Below, piece by piece: positions 53,840 through 64,000 of a stretch of 64,000 nt of DNA. Source of the DNA: Undaria pinnatifida (lineage: Eukaryota > Sar > Phaeophyceae > Laminariales > Alariaceae); NCBI GenBank assembly GCA_012845835.1, contig JABAKD010000002.1, forward strand, positions 22,927,018 to 22,991,017, written 5' to 3'. Within the stretch, counting starts at the first letter, position 1; each line of letters opens with the position of its first letter. Position numbers and translations under genes: made by a program. The notes below the pieces were generated by a model. It saw nothing but the letters and a program-made list of their open reading frames with translations. It did no database searches and was not told where the DNA came from.

Positions 53840-55138
53840 TGTCTCATGCCCTCCCCATCTGGAGCAACCGCACGACGAGTGGGAAATATTTTTGATGCAA
53901 ACTGCCGTAGATCACCCTCCGGTGATGAAAAAAATGGACTCCAAGAAACTCATCATCATGCGGTGGGTGTGTATACTCAGCAGTGATATACAACGTCCCC
54001 AGGTGACACATTGGGTGGTTGTTTAATTTTATAAAGAATGTCGCCGAGCGAGGTGGTATACCCTAAGGGTTGTGATAACCTGGGTGTGATTACGGTGGCT
54101 TCATAGAAGGACTTTTCTGCCACCCTCCAAGCAGGTGGGGCATGCAGAAACTGGACTCGACCTAAGTGCAGGATGGATGTGCAAAAAATAATCCTGCCGT
54201 GTATTGGTCCTTATTGGTCGAGGTTGGCCTTCCAGCGGGCCGCCACTGTTTTCTTTTGAAAAGACGCCACCGAAACACGCCGACGCGCACGATTGAAATT
54301 GATCACAAACGACCGGCAGGAAGTTTGTTACCTGCCCATCCTACTTTTGGGGAGAGCCGACGCCTCAGGGGCGTCATGCAGATTTTATGGCATGACACCG
54401 CTTATCGTTAAACATGGGGTCGTCGTAAGGGCTTAACTCCTTTCGCAGCCTTTCCCCTTTTCTCCTGTGTTGCTTCGCTTATCAGCGTAATCCTCCCCCC
54501 CCCCCCGTTTGCTATTTCCTGTCGCCGAATCCTCACATCGGGCACTGGCCCTTCCCCCTCCTTTGCGACAAGCAGAGGGCCCCACGAGCAGCACGCCCCC
54601 CCATGTTTTTTCGGGGTGGCGTTGCTTGCGCGTGCAAAAACCAGCTGCTTAAACCGGGAAAAAAAGGTCTTGAGTCGTGTATATTAGAAATTCGTGTTTG
54701 TAGCGAGTACGTAGTCTATCGCATTCATAGTTGGTCAGTGTGTAGGCATCATAGTGCAGCCTACGGCATTTGTGCACACCCCAGTCCCCAGCTCGTCTAC
54801 GCACAGCACGTGAATCGGGCATGCTCTTACGGAATACGGTGGTTACGGTATGTTAATGAGACCACGAGCGAACGCTATATAAACCGTTTCGTGAACCTTA
54901 ATCAAGCATCAGGTTATTTGTTGTTTGTGATGCGCACTTGGCTCAACTCCCCGCAAACGATTTCACCGGCGCAGGCGTTTTCTACATGGGGTGCGTGCTT
55001 ACTCCCCCCCCCCCCCCGTCCCGTTGCCTTTTCCCTCCCCCCCCCGTCTCGACGTTCTTCTTCATCTTGGTATCGCTTTCGTCTGCCTCCTTTCCTTCGC
55101 GATTTTGTCGAGGCAAGATTCACACCCACACTCACAGC
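53840..55138. other. No gene resolved upstream of the homeodomain gene
   Basis: Plus-strand frames at 53808-54026 and 54166-54411 (LVEVGLPAGRHCFLLKRRHR) are open but unassigned. The 224-codon frame at 54603-55277 has C-run-driven Pro/Ser content. Upstream exons or the promoter of the TALE gene may lie here. Confidence 0.3.
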
Positions 55139-58100
55139 ATGTACTCTATCCTCCAGGAGAAGCTGGCGGCGATGGCAAGGGTACAGGTACCGTGCGCCGT
55201 TTTTGTTTTGTTTTGGTCGGGAGGGTGCCGTCTTTTGCGCCTCGCTTGGCGTTCTTGTTTCTTGTGGGCCTTTTTAGTTTTTTTTTGTTTGCCTTTCATT
55301 CTTGTTGTCTACTTGGGGTTTTGAGGTGTTTGGTCGTCGCCCGCCTTAAGGCCTCGTATCCGGGTTTTCCGTGGGCTCTTTCCGTCAACGACGTTGATTC
55401 CGCACAGGGCCGGCATGTCGTGTTGCTGCAGTACGCCCCAACGCGCCACCTTCCTATTTATGGTTATTTATGGTTGCTCAGGCACAAAGGCATCCCCTGG
55501 GTATTGGCTGTCCTCTATGCGTATGGGCACTAGTTGTCTGAAGCATTGCGCTTGGTTGTTGTAGGGTTGCTCGACCGGGAATACGCGTTTATTGTTTTTG
55601 TGACGCACTGTCTTTGGTAGGGTTGGCAATGTGTACACGTTGATCATGAAGCTTTGAGCATGCGTCCAGCGACGGGCCAAAGTTGAAGGTGCGTCAACCC
55701 GTTTATAACTTCATCCACGTTGTTTCGGGACTAGGTGCTTGGATTTGGCGAGGGATACTTGTTGCAGTTTAACGATGCAACGGTTGCCGTGATGCTGTAC
55801 CTAGCGTGTTTTAGATTTGCGACGCGTTGCAGCTTTGCACCTGACCGACGGTCTCGCGTTCGTCTACCCGATCTGTTCGGGCAGGCTATGGTTGGCAGCG
55901 GCGAGGACGACCCAGACGTGAAGGCCCTCACGATTGCTCTCGTCAACGGAAGAATTGTCGACGCAACGATCAGGTGACTGTTGTACTGGTGCTGCTACTG
56001 GTACACGATCCTGCTACTTGGGTCGTAGAACGCGCGGCAGTCGATCGGTAGAATGGAGCAGGGTTTCCACACGCGTTTTTATGCATCTGTGTAAGGTGTG
56101 ACGGCCGCTGGAAGGTGCGGCCCCTCAGACGTCGGAATAGGCAGAAAAAGTACCACAACAGCAGTGTCGAAGTTTTTACCAAAATTAAAAAGACACCTCA
56201 GCTGTGAGATCGACAAGTCCGCTGACACTCGTTTTTGCGTACTGCGCGTGATTGTTCGATCGCGCGTGCTACTCGTACGGGGTTTGTTAACTCGTGCAAG
56301 GATGTAGGTCGGTACTCAAGAATGTCTACTTTAGTAGATACGTTACAAAAAAAAGCGGTGAAACCTGAGACATGCGGTGGAACCTAAACCAATGAGCTTC
56401 AACACATGCAGAGAATATGTTAAAGCGCAGTATCCGACACGGTCTTCGCGGTCTATTGGTCGTCGTTTAAGGTCTTAAGAGAGTGCGGCCGGCGCGCGCT
56501 GTAGGTTGCCGTTAACCGCTCTCGTTCTGAACACGTTTTTCCGCCTCTCGGAGACGATGTTTTTTGCCTTGCTCCGCGGTACGACCACTAAATGTTGTGT
56601 GTGTCAACGTGGGTAGTTGACTTTGGCAGCGGAGGTACAGACATCACACGTTTGCGGCGATGAGATGGGTGGTGGAATTTCTGGCGGTGTACCCTCTCAT
56701 AACCCCGGTAAAAACTGCATCCACGTTTTGGAACAATCTACTTGCAATTTGCCGGGCATCACTTGTGTAGCAGTGGAAGGGTTAAGCGCGTTCCTGTCGG
56801 AGGTGCCGCCCTCCCCTCGTCTTGTTGGAGCTCCTCGGCGCGGCGTTTTGTCATGCAGCAGTGCTCGATTTTGGGGTCGAACGAAGGAGCGAGCGCTTAT
56901 TTGCGACAAGACAGCCCTAGAACGCACACTGTGATATTTCCTCCTCTACTCCGAAGTCAAACTCCAAAAGTCCAAAGTCCAAAACTCTCGAACTCCGAAA
57001 CCTCCTGGAGCTGACATGCGGTTGCCCCTTTGCTTGTTCTTTCTGCCGGCGACTGCTTGTTGGCGCTGCGTCTACGGTACGCAGGGTGGTGGAGCGCGCC
57101 CTGGAGGCGATGCGCGAGCTGAATGGCACGGGTGCGGTGGTGAAGGAGCCTTGCACGCCGAGCGCCTGGGAGAACTCCAAAAAGGAGCAAGAGCCTGCTC
57201 CGCCCTGCGGACCCACGCACCCTTCTGGGCAGAAACCGGCCAAGCGATCCCGCCTGCCCGCGGCGGCAGTGAAGGAGATGAGGTGTGTCCGTCGCGCCCC
57301 CCGGCGAATGGGGGTGCGCGGGGGTTGGCACACAACCCTCTCCCCTCTCCCCCCCTCATCCTCAGCCCCCGCACTCCGACCACGTAAAAAATGTTGGCCG
57401 TGGTTGTTGTGGTGTCGGTGTGTACAGACATGACATTATGGCAATCCCGGTGCGTGGTTGATTCGAAAGCGCTCACGATCTGGCTTGTGGTGGATTTGTT
57501 CTGCTGGGCGGGGGAAGGGAAAGCGCGGTGGGCTTTTCGCTGATGATCTGGCTTGCGAGGGATTATTCCTCTTGGGTGGGGGATGGGCGAGTGCGGTGGG
57601 CGTTTCGGTTCCGTTTCGGTTCCGTTTCGTAGCGGTTGTTGGAAGCTAGCGGCAGTGGCGGGTAAATGAAACCCCTTATCTTTTTTTTTCTCATGTGCCT
57701 GTTGCGTGCCTGGTCTTGCCTGCACGAGTTTTAGTTGGCATGCGTGCCCAACGTTCAGCAGTGTCGGACCTAGCACGGCTATACTCGTAGCACGCACCCG
57801 TCGCGACTCGGCAGGTCATTGTGGTTGCTTTCCCCCGCCCCGCCGCAACCCTGCTTGCGCGATTGTTGTGACGAGCAGGACGTGGCTCGACCAGCACTGG
57901 GATGACCCTGTGCCCACGCACGAGGAAAAGGCCGGCTTTGCCCAAAGGCATGACATCACTACCAAGCAGGTGCGAGTCTTTCGGAGGGGCAGTGCCGAAA
58001 TTTCTTGGGAGGGAACGGTTCACGGGGGGAGAGGGGCGGAGGGCGGGACTGTGATACAACATGAGTGCATGATACAGGGCGTTGCGGTATGTCGATGGCT

Positions 58101-60274
58101 TGTTTTCCTTGTTGACGCGGTCAAGACAATTTGGTAAAGAGAGTGCGCTTTTGTCACACGCACAGGGATGTGACGCCACATGCGTGACGGGGCGACCACT
58201 CCCCTGTTACATTCAGGGCGCGCACTGACACCTGTTCTTGCGACTTCTCGTGCCATTGCGTCCCGTCTATTTGCCCAGGTCGAGAATTGGTTCATCAACA
58301 TCCGCATGAGAGAGTGGCGACCCGCCATGCGCCGTGCCCTGGATCACGCGGAGGTGAGCCACCGAACACGCCACGGGTCGCAAGTCTTTAACGAGTATGG
58401 TCGCATCGCAGCCTCGGCGTTGTATGTCTAGAGTAGTTTTCGTGGGGTTGGCAAGGAGCAATGCTCCTGACTAATTGTCAGCAGCGCCACGTAGGTAGTG
58501 CTTACTTGTGGGGTAGAAAAGGAGAAATCCTCCTGGTTAACGGCCAGCCGTGCTGCGTAGCGCTTGCGATGGCTGCCGCTTATGTGGTGGTCTTGGCGTC
58601 AGTTCGCCACGCAATACCATCCTTTCGTGAGCGTGTTTTTTTTTCGTCTTCGGAGTAACGGGCGCTCGTTCGTGTCTGGCTAACATTTTCTTCACTCATG
58701 GTCAAGGTGGTTTAAGGTTGCACAACATAGAAAGCAATTGGGTCGGCAACGGATAGATTTTTTGTTTCGCGCGGAGCATAGAAGCTGTTTTACATATAAT
58801 ACCAGGTACCTCCCTCCCACGACCTCTTTCCCGTCCGTCGTTTGTTTGCCCTGCGCTGCGCTTCTTTTTTGTGTGTTGTCGAAACCTTCAGGAGACCGGC
58901 TCGTACGCGGAGTTCTCGAGGCTCCTCCAGCACACCGCGGACGGAAACGTGTTCAAGAAGGTAAATCTTCTCCCATAGAAATGACCTGCTGGGGTGTTTG
59001 CGGTTTTCAGCTTTTATTTTGCGGTTTTCAGGGTTTGCGGTGGCGTAGCCGTAACGCTTCATTCCAAAGTTGCATCCCATAATATTGCAGTACTGTAACA
59101 TGAACGTACGGGAGAATTACCGATGATGATTAGATACGAATCTGGTGCTTAGTACAAATCTGGTGCTTAGCGCGAGGAAAGGCGGCGCCAAGAGCTTCTA
59201 CGTTAGCATCCAAGCCGCCAGGTGACATGGTACCCAAATCTGGTGCTCGGCGCAAAAAACAGTTGCGCCACGGCTTACTAGATTAGCAATCGCCAAGGCG
59301 CCCGGTGGCCCACCCTTTCTGGAGCCCCAATGCCCCTAGATGTTTTTATCGCCGCCGGGGAAGGATTTGTTTGGTGATCGATTGTTACCCTTGGCGTCTT
59401 CACCCTGCTATGTGGGTGTGCTCATGGGTGTTCAACCCCCATCGAGAGCTCTGTCGGGACTTTATTATGATGTTAAAAATACCAGTACGCCATTGTGTGT
59501 CCGACACCACGATGCTGGGCCTTGGCCAGCTCGCCACGTTCCGTGCCGCCGTTGGCTCTCACTCGATGGTGATGAAACGTTGGGATTGATAAACGACGCA
59601 TCTTATACTCTGGGGTGTTTTTATTGATTTTTTTTTGCTGCATTTTGAGGGAAAAGCGGCAGTGGAAAGGGTAACTCTCACACTAGTGCACGGTTTTGTG
59701 GTTGGGTCCACGAGCTCTACGAGTAGGGGGGGGGGGAGAGAGCACTGTTGCTGCTTGCAGCAGTCCCGACGGCCAAACCTCCCCGGCTTGTCCTTCGATA
59801 GATAGGTAATATATGACGTGTCACCCGAGCTTGCCGACATGAGATGTTGCAACGTACGGGTAGCAGGCGTTCTCGTGTTACTCGTGGCTTCACGCGTGTG
59901 CGGCGGTCCTACCGTCCCCTCTCCGGCTCGCGTCTCGTTTGCCGCCATCTCATTCACCGCACACTCCGCCGCGCTCCATCCCACTTAAAACTTTGCTCCC
60001 CTCCGTTCCACCCCTTCATCCAACTGTACATCCTTCTTCTCTCCATGCCACCCTAAGCTCTGCCCCCGTCCACCCCACCGTACATTCTTCGTTTGCTGCC
60101 ACCCCAATGCACACCCTGCTCTCCTCTTCCCCGCCCCCTCTGGGTTAGTTCCTCGAGGAGCGTGAGATGGGCCACGGGTCCGCCTTAGTCCCCCCGCCCA
60201 GCCTCCAGCGCTTCATCGGCGCAGAAGGCTTCGCGGCGTTCGTGGGGGAGAGGTCTAACAAGCGCATGCGCTGA
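55139..60274 (+). CDS. TALE-class homeodomain transcription factor, multi-exon
   Basis: Well-supported exons are 57085-57282, 57879-57969, 58279-58353, 58892-58960 and 60149-60274 (stop TGA 60272), all AG/GT bounded with phases 2, 0, 0, 0. An upstream exon ends at 55973 in phase 2, matching 57085; it begins at 55768 or 55833. A possible first exon is 55139-55186 (ATG then YSILQEKLAAMARVQ). The full model is about 270 codons. The homeodomain spans three exons: KRSRLPAAAVKEMR, then TWLDQHWDDPVPTHEEKAGF (with the three-residue loop extension and its Pro residues), then VENWFINIRMREWRP, with Ile50 and Asn51 of TALE recognition helices. It aligns without gaps to KNOX/BELL-type homeodomains. The C-terminus ends in basic NKRMR. 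It should be a nuclear DNA-binding protein, probably acting as a heterodimer. TALE factors OUROBOROS and SAMSARA set sporophyte identity in brown algae; I cannot tell whether this is one of them or the third paralogue. Confidence 0.88.
56196..56330 (+). repeat. Degenerate G-tract family head inside a TALE-gene intron
   Basis: Reads 'ctcagctgtgagatcgacaa', 'actcgtttttgcgtactgcg', 'ttcgatcgcgcgtgctac' and 'aaggatgtaggtcgg', in the order of the head module at 2745-2880 but with many changes. It lies in the 1.1-kb intron 55974-57084. Confidence 0.6.
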
Positions 60275-62009
60275 TGGACCCTCAGTCTTGCTTTCAGCGC
60301 TTGTGCTTGGCGGTGATAGCCTATCATATAATATAAAACCTTGGGGAAAGGAGCACAAGAGCTCGTTTTGGGGGGTGCCGGATTGCCGCTTCTGTGTCGC
60401 AGATGGTAGGAGCGTGCCCCGTGAACATCCATCCCCTTCCCTGCGAAACAAGAATGGCCGTATGTGTGCGTTTTGTTTTGGAGTTTTTGAGTTTCGGATT
60501 GTTGGAACGGATGCCGTGGGTCGAGGGGCTGGCAGCCAGCCGTTGTTGCTTGTTTCGGGTTAGGAGGAGCGCCAGGGGGAGGAGAAAGGCAGCAGCCGGC
60601 CGTTGTTGCGTGTTTTGGAGTTCGACAGTGAGCGGCTGGACGTTTGTCTCTTGTGATTTGTTTTCTTCGTCTGTTGGCTTCTCCCATCGCGCGCCCGTCA
60701 TCGGTTTTGGCGTTGCCGCGTGGTTCGTGCGGGTTTTTTCACGTAGCGCCTTCGAAAATTTTGTAGCGTATATGCTGCCGCGGCCGCCGCTGTGTTGTTG
60801 CTTACACGGTATCAGTGTGTGTGTTTTCACGTCCGGGGTGGCTGTGGTGCAGAAAGTTGGGCCCATGTGTGCACTGGGCGTGCCCTCGGATTGGGCAGGT
60901 CTTTGCTAGATTGGGCGGGGGTCGTGTAGCGGCACTGTGCCTGCGTTCACGAATTACAGAGTTAGATTTTTACAGATGCGTTGCGTTTTGGCGGCGTCGG
61001 TGGCGGTGGCTGCGGCTGCTGCTGGTGATTGGTTGCGATTATAATGGTTGCACACATCGGATTGATCACGATCTAGATCATACAGAGCATACAGATCCTC
61101 ATGGTATGGTGTGCAGGGTCTTTGCAGTATATATCCTACCCAGGAAACGTGTGCTAGATCGTTGAGATCATCCGGTTTCTTACACGGCAACATGATCTAT
61201 AAGCCATGCAGATCATACATACCAATGATCTATCTGCGCTGAGAGGAAGATCATGGATAGGGATATGATATGTCCGAGTTGTGAATGGTTAGTGGAATGG
61301 AGTTTTGTGTTGGATGATGATGGTGACGGTGATGATGACACAAGGAAACTACCCACTGGGCGTTTGGGATGGCGGTTAGAGGCCAAGCTATATGCGAGGC
61401 AATTTCGCCCGCCGCTGTAAAATATGTGTGTCAGAGTGTTTTTGTGTGGTCCTAATTTTAGCGCCGGCGTAGCTTTTTCGTGTCTTTTGGTTATCCATAT
61501 TGAACAGCAGGCTATATATACTGGTACGCTGTTGTGCTGCTTTTGCTGCGGAATTGCCATCCAACGCTGGTGTTTTGTTGTCAGGCGAAGCGTTGGGCGT
61601 GTTGTTTTCCGGTGTCCATTTGTCTGTTTGCTTGGGAAAAAGTGTTCGGATTGTGTTGGGCAAGGAGGGTGGAAGAGTTGGATGCGGGGGGTAGGGGCGA
61701 GTCGTGGATCTTATTCGGATGGAGTTAGATGTCAAGGTTAAGGGAAGGTAGTAGGCCGTGTCCACATGCATGCATGCAACATAAAAACGCTACTGGATGA
61801 TGATAAATAATAAACCCTGTTCAGTTGGTAAAAATCAACGCCAAATAGGCCCCAACAGGTCTATAAAGCGCAGAAATCTGCGCCTACAGCAGTATTGGCA
61901 CACTGCTTGCTGGTGTGCCGCCGGTAGCACTTTTTTCTCTTCTTTTTTTACCATCGCTCCTTGCTTTCCAGCTCATCTCGCAAGAGGTTTTACCCTCAGT
62001 AACTGGGCA
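60275..62009. other. 3' flank of the TALE gene; no gene recognised
   Basis: Probably includes the 3' UTR. Between 61060 and 61260 'gatcat/atgatc' words are frequent ('gatctagatcatacagagca', 'atgcagatcatacat'). Open frames here lack domains. Confidence 0.35.
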
Positions 62010-62100
62010 AGGCATGGTCACAGGTGTTTTCCCCTCCCCCCCCCCTATACGTGCCTTCATTTATATCGAGTGTAGGGTTCAGCATCCCCATTCCTCGATT
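62010..62100 (-). repeat. End relic of the long-TIR element family
   Basis: 'atggtcacaggtgttttccc', 'gccttcatttatatcg' and 'gtagggttcagca.cccca' match the right end of the element at 31418-33300 in the same order. No partner end was found nearby. Confidence 0.5.
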
Positions 62101-62959
62101 TTTTATGCTGGACAATTTGCATCGCACTAAACTCAGCGGCCTTCTGAGCTGATCCCTATATTTAGGTTGTCCTCTACTACTAATAGTAGTCGTGGGATAG
62201 TTGCAAAGGGGCACTGTTTTATTTTTTCAAGTAGCAGAAGCAGCGGCAGCAGCAACGACGTGCCCAGTGACATCTGCTCGTACGTAGAAGAGGCGCACCT
62301 CCTTCGGCGCGATTTGTGTAGTGTGTGATGATGGTGACCATGTGCCAAACTGTTTGTTGATAGAAACTTGGTTCGAAGAAAAGACGCGCGGGAAAAGAAG
62401 CGGCTGACTGGCCGACCCCGGCCGCAACTCTTTGTGCACAGATTAACCTACACCCCCCCCCGCGCCGCGCCCTCTTTTTTCGAGCTTGTTGTGATAATAA
62501 TGTGGTGCCGTGGCAAAGACTCTTGTATACCTCGTACCACGCATAAGTCGACCCCTTGCAAGAGAAACCCAGAACCGACTCCGAACGCAACATATACAGC
62601 ACATGGTGCGGAAATGTGTTTGGAGCTTCGTACGCAGCAAAAACCCGCCCGCACGTTTTCTCTAACCCCCCCCCCCCCAGCCGTTTCGCAGTCTAAACTC
62701 CTAACGACCAGAAACCGTAGTTGAGCACGAAAGGGGAGATATGCCCTTGCCTCTTCATGTTCTTGCTGCAATGAATGTATCTTTGGTACTAGCATACAGC
62801 ATGTTCGCCAGTTGCGCTATTTAATGGCGCCCAGATTCCTCAGCATCATCATCTCAGAACACGGATTTTCTTGGAACCCAAACGAGAACGACGGCAGATA
62901 TATTCGAGAACATGAAGACGAGGGAGGAGAGCGACTGCTCTCTTGCTTCGTGTTCCATA
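62101..62959. other. No gene recognised
   Basis: Both strands have frames of about 100-125 codons over 62219-62795, but none has a domain. A C-run lies near 62450 and another near 62667. Confidence 0.3.
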
Positions 62960-62980
62960 AGTCTTAATATTTGATCCACG

Positions 62981-63689
62981 GTGCCGTCAGAAGATGCATT
63001 GGATCCTTGTATACGATCGGGACGATGGGTGGATTATATGTGTGTAACGGACTTCCCAGACAACGGACAGTATTGGCGAGTCGCATCCAGGAACAGACAA
63101 GAGCACAGCAACAATAATAACAGCGATAGCGGCGGCAGCAGCAAAAGTAGCAGTGCACTGTACGCGACAGCAGCCAAAAGTATGCTACCAGGTATGCCCA
63201 TCTTTCTATATCTATCTGTATCTGCAGTGTCGGTGAATGTGGGTAAACCGACGACGAACACGCCATCCTTTCTTTTTGGCAATAATAGCACCACTATGTC
63301 CGGAAATGCAAGGACCATTCAGGTATTTTATGGACACACCTACGGTCCTTATATTTTCTGACAAAGTGGCGACTGCTGTAGTTGAAAAGAGAGGCTGGAG
63401 CCTGGAACTCGATTCATCTTCACCGCTCAATGAATGGCGTAATCGAAACGAATCTGTACGATATCCGCGGTAGCCATCTCAAAGAGAGGCATGTGGAACC
63501 GGTGGCTATAGGTATGATTCTACGACAGCCCCCCCCAAAAAACCAGCGATTTCCTTTAACGAGCGTTTCATGACTGCTCAACACGAGGAAGGATGCTATG
63601 AAAAGAATGTCTTCCCAATTTTTCTTGTTTGCAAGGGACTCTATCGAACCATGACGTCGGGGCGGCAAAGGGGCGCCGTATTTCAGCAG
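62981..63689 (+). CDS. Candidate partial multi-exon gene of unknown function
   Basis: One open frame at 62981-63320 encodes SGRWVDYMCVTDFPDNGQYW, an Asn/Ser-rich stretch and KPTTNTPSFLFGNNSTTMSG, ending at CAG before a GTATTT donor. Another frame to 63689 encodes FMTAQHEEGCYEKNVFPIFL and YRTMTSGRQRGAVFQQ before a GTACGG donor. Between them two overlapping frames compete (around 63360-63510), so a single model could not be fixed. No family recognised. It could be a real gene running off the window end or non-coding sequence. Confidence 0.25.
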
Positions 63690-64000
63690 GTACGGCCGGG
63701 AGCTGGTTTCGAAACCGGCGATTTCGTTGAAGAAAACATGGGGGGGCTACCGTAGAACGACTCAAACAAGAACAAGAAAAACGACCACTGTACCTCCGCC
63801 ATTCGTCAGCCTGTCACGGAGTAGGGCGAGGGGGATCGATGGTGTGGTGAGGGAAAAGAGGCAAATTATACCATGAAAACCAAGTCGCAAACTGGGGTAT
63901 TGCGGGAACCACCGTTATGTAAATCTAAAACGCAAGAACTAACCGATGACGACGGTTGAAGGTTAACCATGAATAACTACTCTAAAACCGTAGACTAACC
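63690..64000. other. No gene seen at the window end
   Basis: A-rich unique sequence. If the candidate gene to the left is real, this would be intron or further exons. Confidence 0.3.

Noticed and set aside
54166-54411. piggyBac transposase fragment
   Set aside because: 'VGLPAGRHCF' vaguely recalls a piggyBac block, but no catalytic Asp motif or further alignment follows.
54603-55277. 224-codon plus-strand frame before the TALE gene
   Set aside because: Composition changes along its length, part is a C-run translated as proline, and it reads through the better-supported short exon at 55139-55186 in another frame.

Overview
The window is eukaryotic nuclear DNA. Coding pieces are short exons split by GT-AG introns. 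Repeats, simple-sequence tracts and several transposon classes fill most of the rest. A plastid-type fibrillin gene means a photosynthetic lineage. The TALE homeodomain gene and the mix of elements (YADD LINE, chromodomain Ty3/Gypsy, hAT, Harbinger-like) suit a brown alga or related stramenopile, but this placement is inference. There are no rRNA genes, no intact tRNA genes and no prokaryotic operons.

Layout. 1-7.9 kb: a decayed gag-like retroelement between ~160-bp direct repeats, a G-tract repeat, 185-bp tandem repeats, tRNA-derived SINE-like pieces and two copies of a hairpin element. 7.96-13.0 kb: a 5-kb hAT-like element (TIR CAGGGATGTGTACGG, near-matching 8-bp target duplication) with palindromic GCGGATATCCGC iterons at both ends. 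Nested in it is a TAA-flanked Harbinger-like element that holds a 5'-truncated LINE. 15.7-18.2 kb: the fibrillin gene (four exons recovered, first exon not found). 20-20.65 kb: an 80-bp minisatellite. 21.0-29.3 kb: a decayed Ty3/Gypsy element with gag, RNase H, integrase and chromodomain but no reverse transcriptase. 30.6-33.3 kb: an inverted G-tract repeat and a long-TIR element with internal ORFs. 33.7-38.6 kb: a split hAT transposase (BED finger, middle piece, C-terminal dimerisation piece) among three clusters of ATATTG/CAATAT motifs. 38.6-54 kb: G-tract repeat clusters, LINE/SINE 3' ends, a 1.16-kb TIR element in two inverted copies, a tandem 0.7-kb MITE pair and minisatellites. 55.1-60.3 kb: a multi-exon TALE homeodomain transcription factor gene in relatively repeat-poor DNA. 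63.0-63.7 kb: a weak candidate gene.

Two host genes can be read with confidence. One is a plastid lipid-associated protein, the other a homeodomain regulator of the superclass that controls the haploid-to-diploid switch in plants, green algae and brown algae. Both were assembled by matching exon phase and domain alignment by eye; no expression evidence or database search was available. Everything else recognisable is mobile or repetitive.
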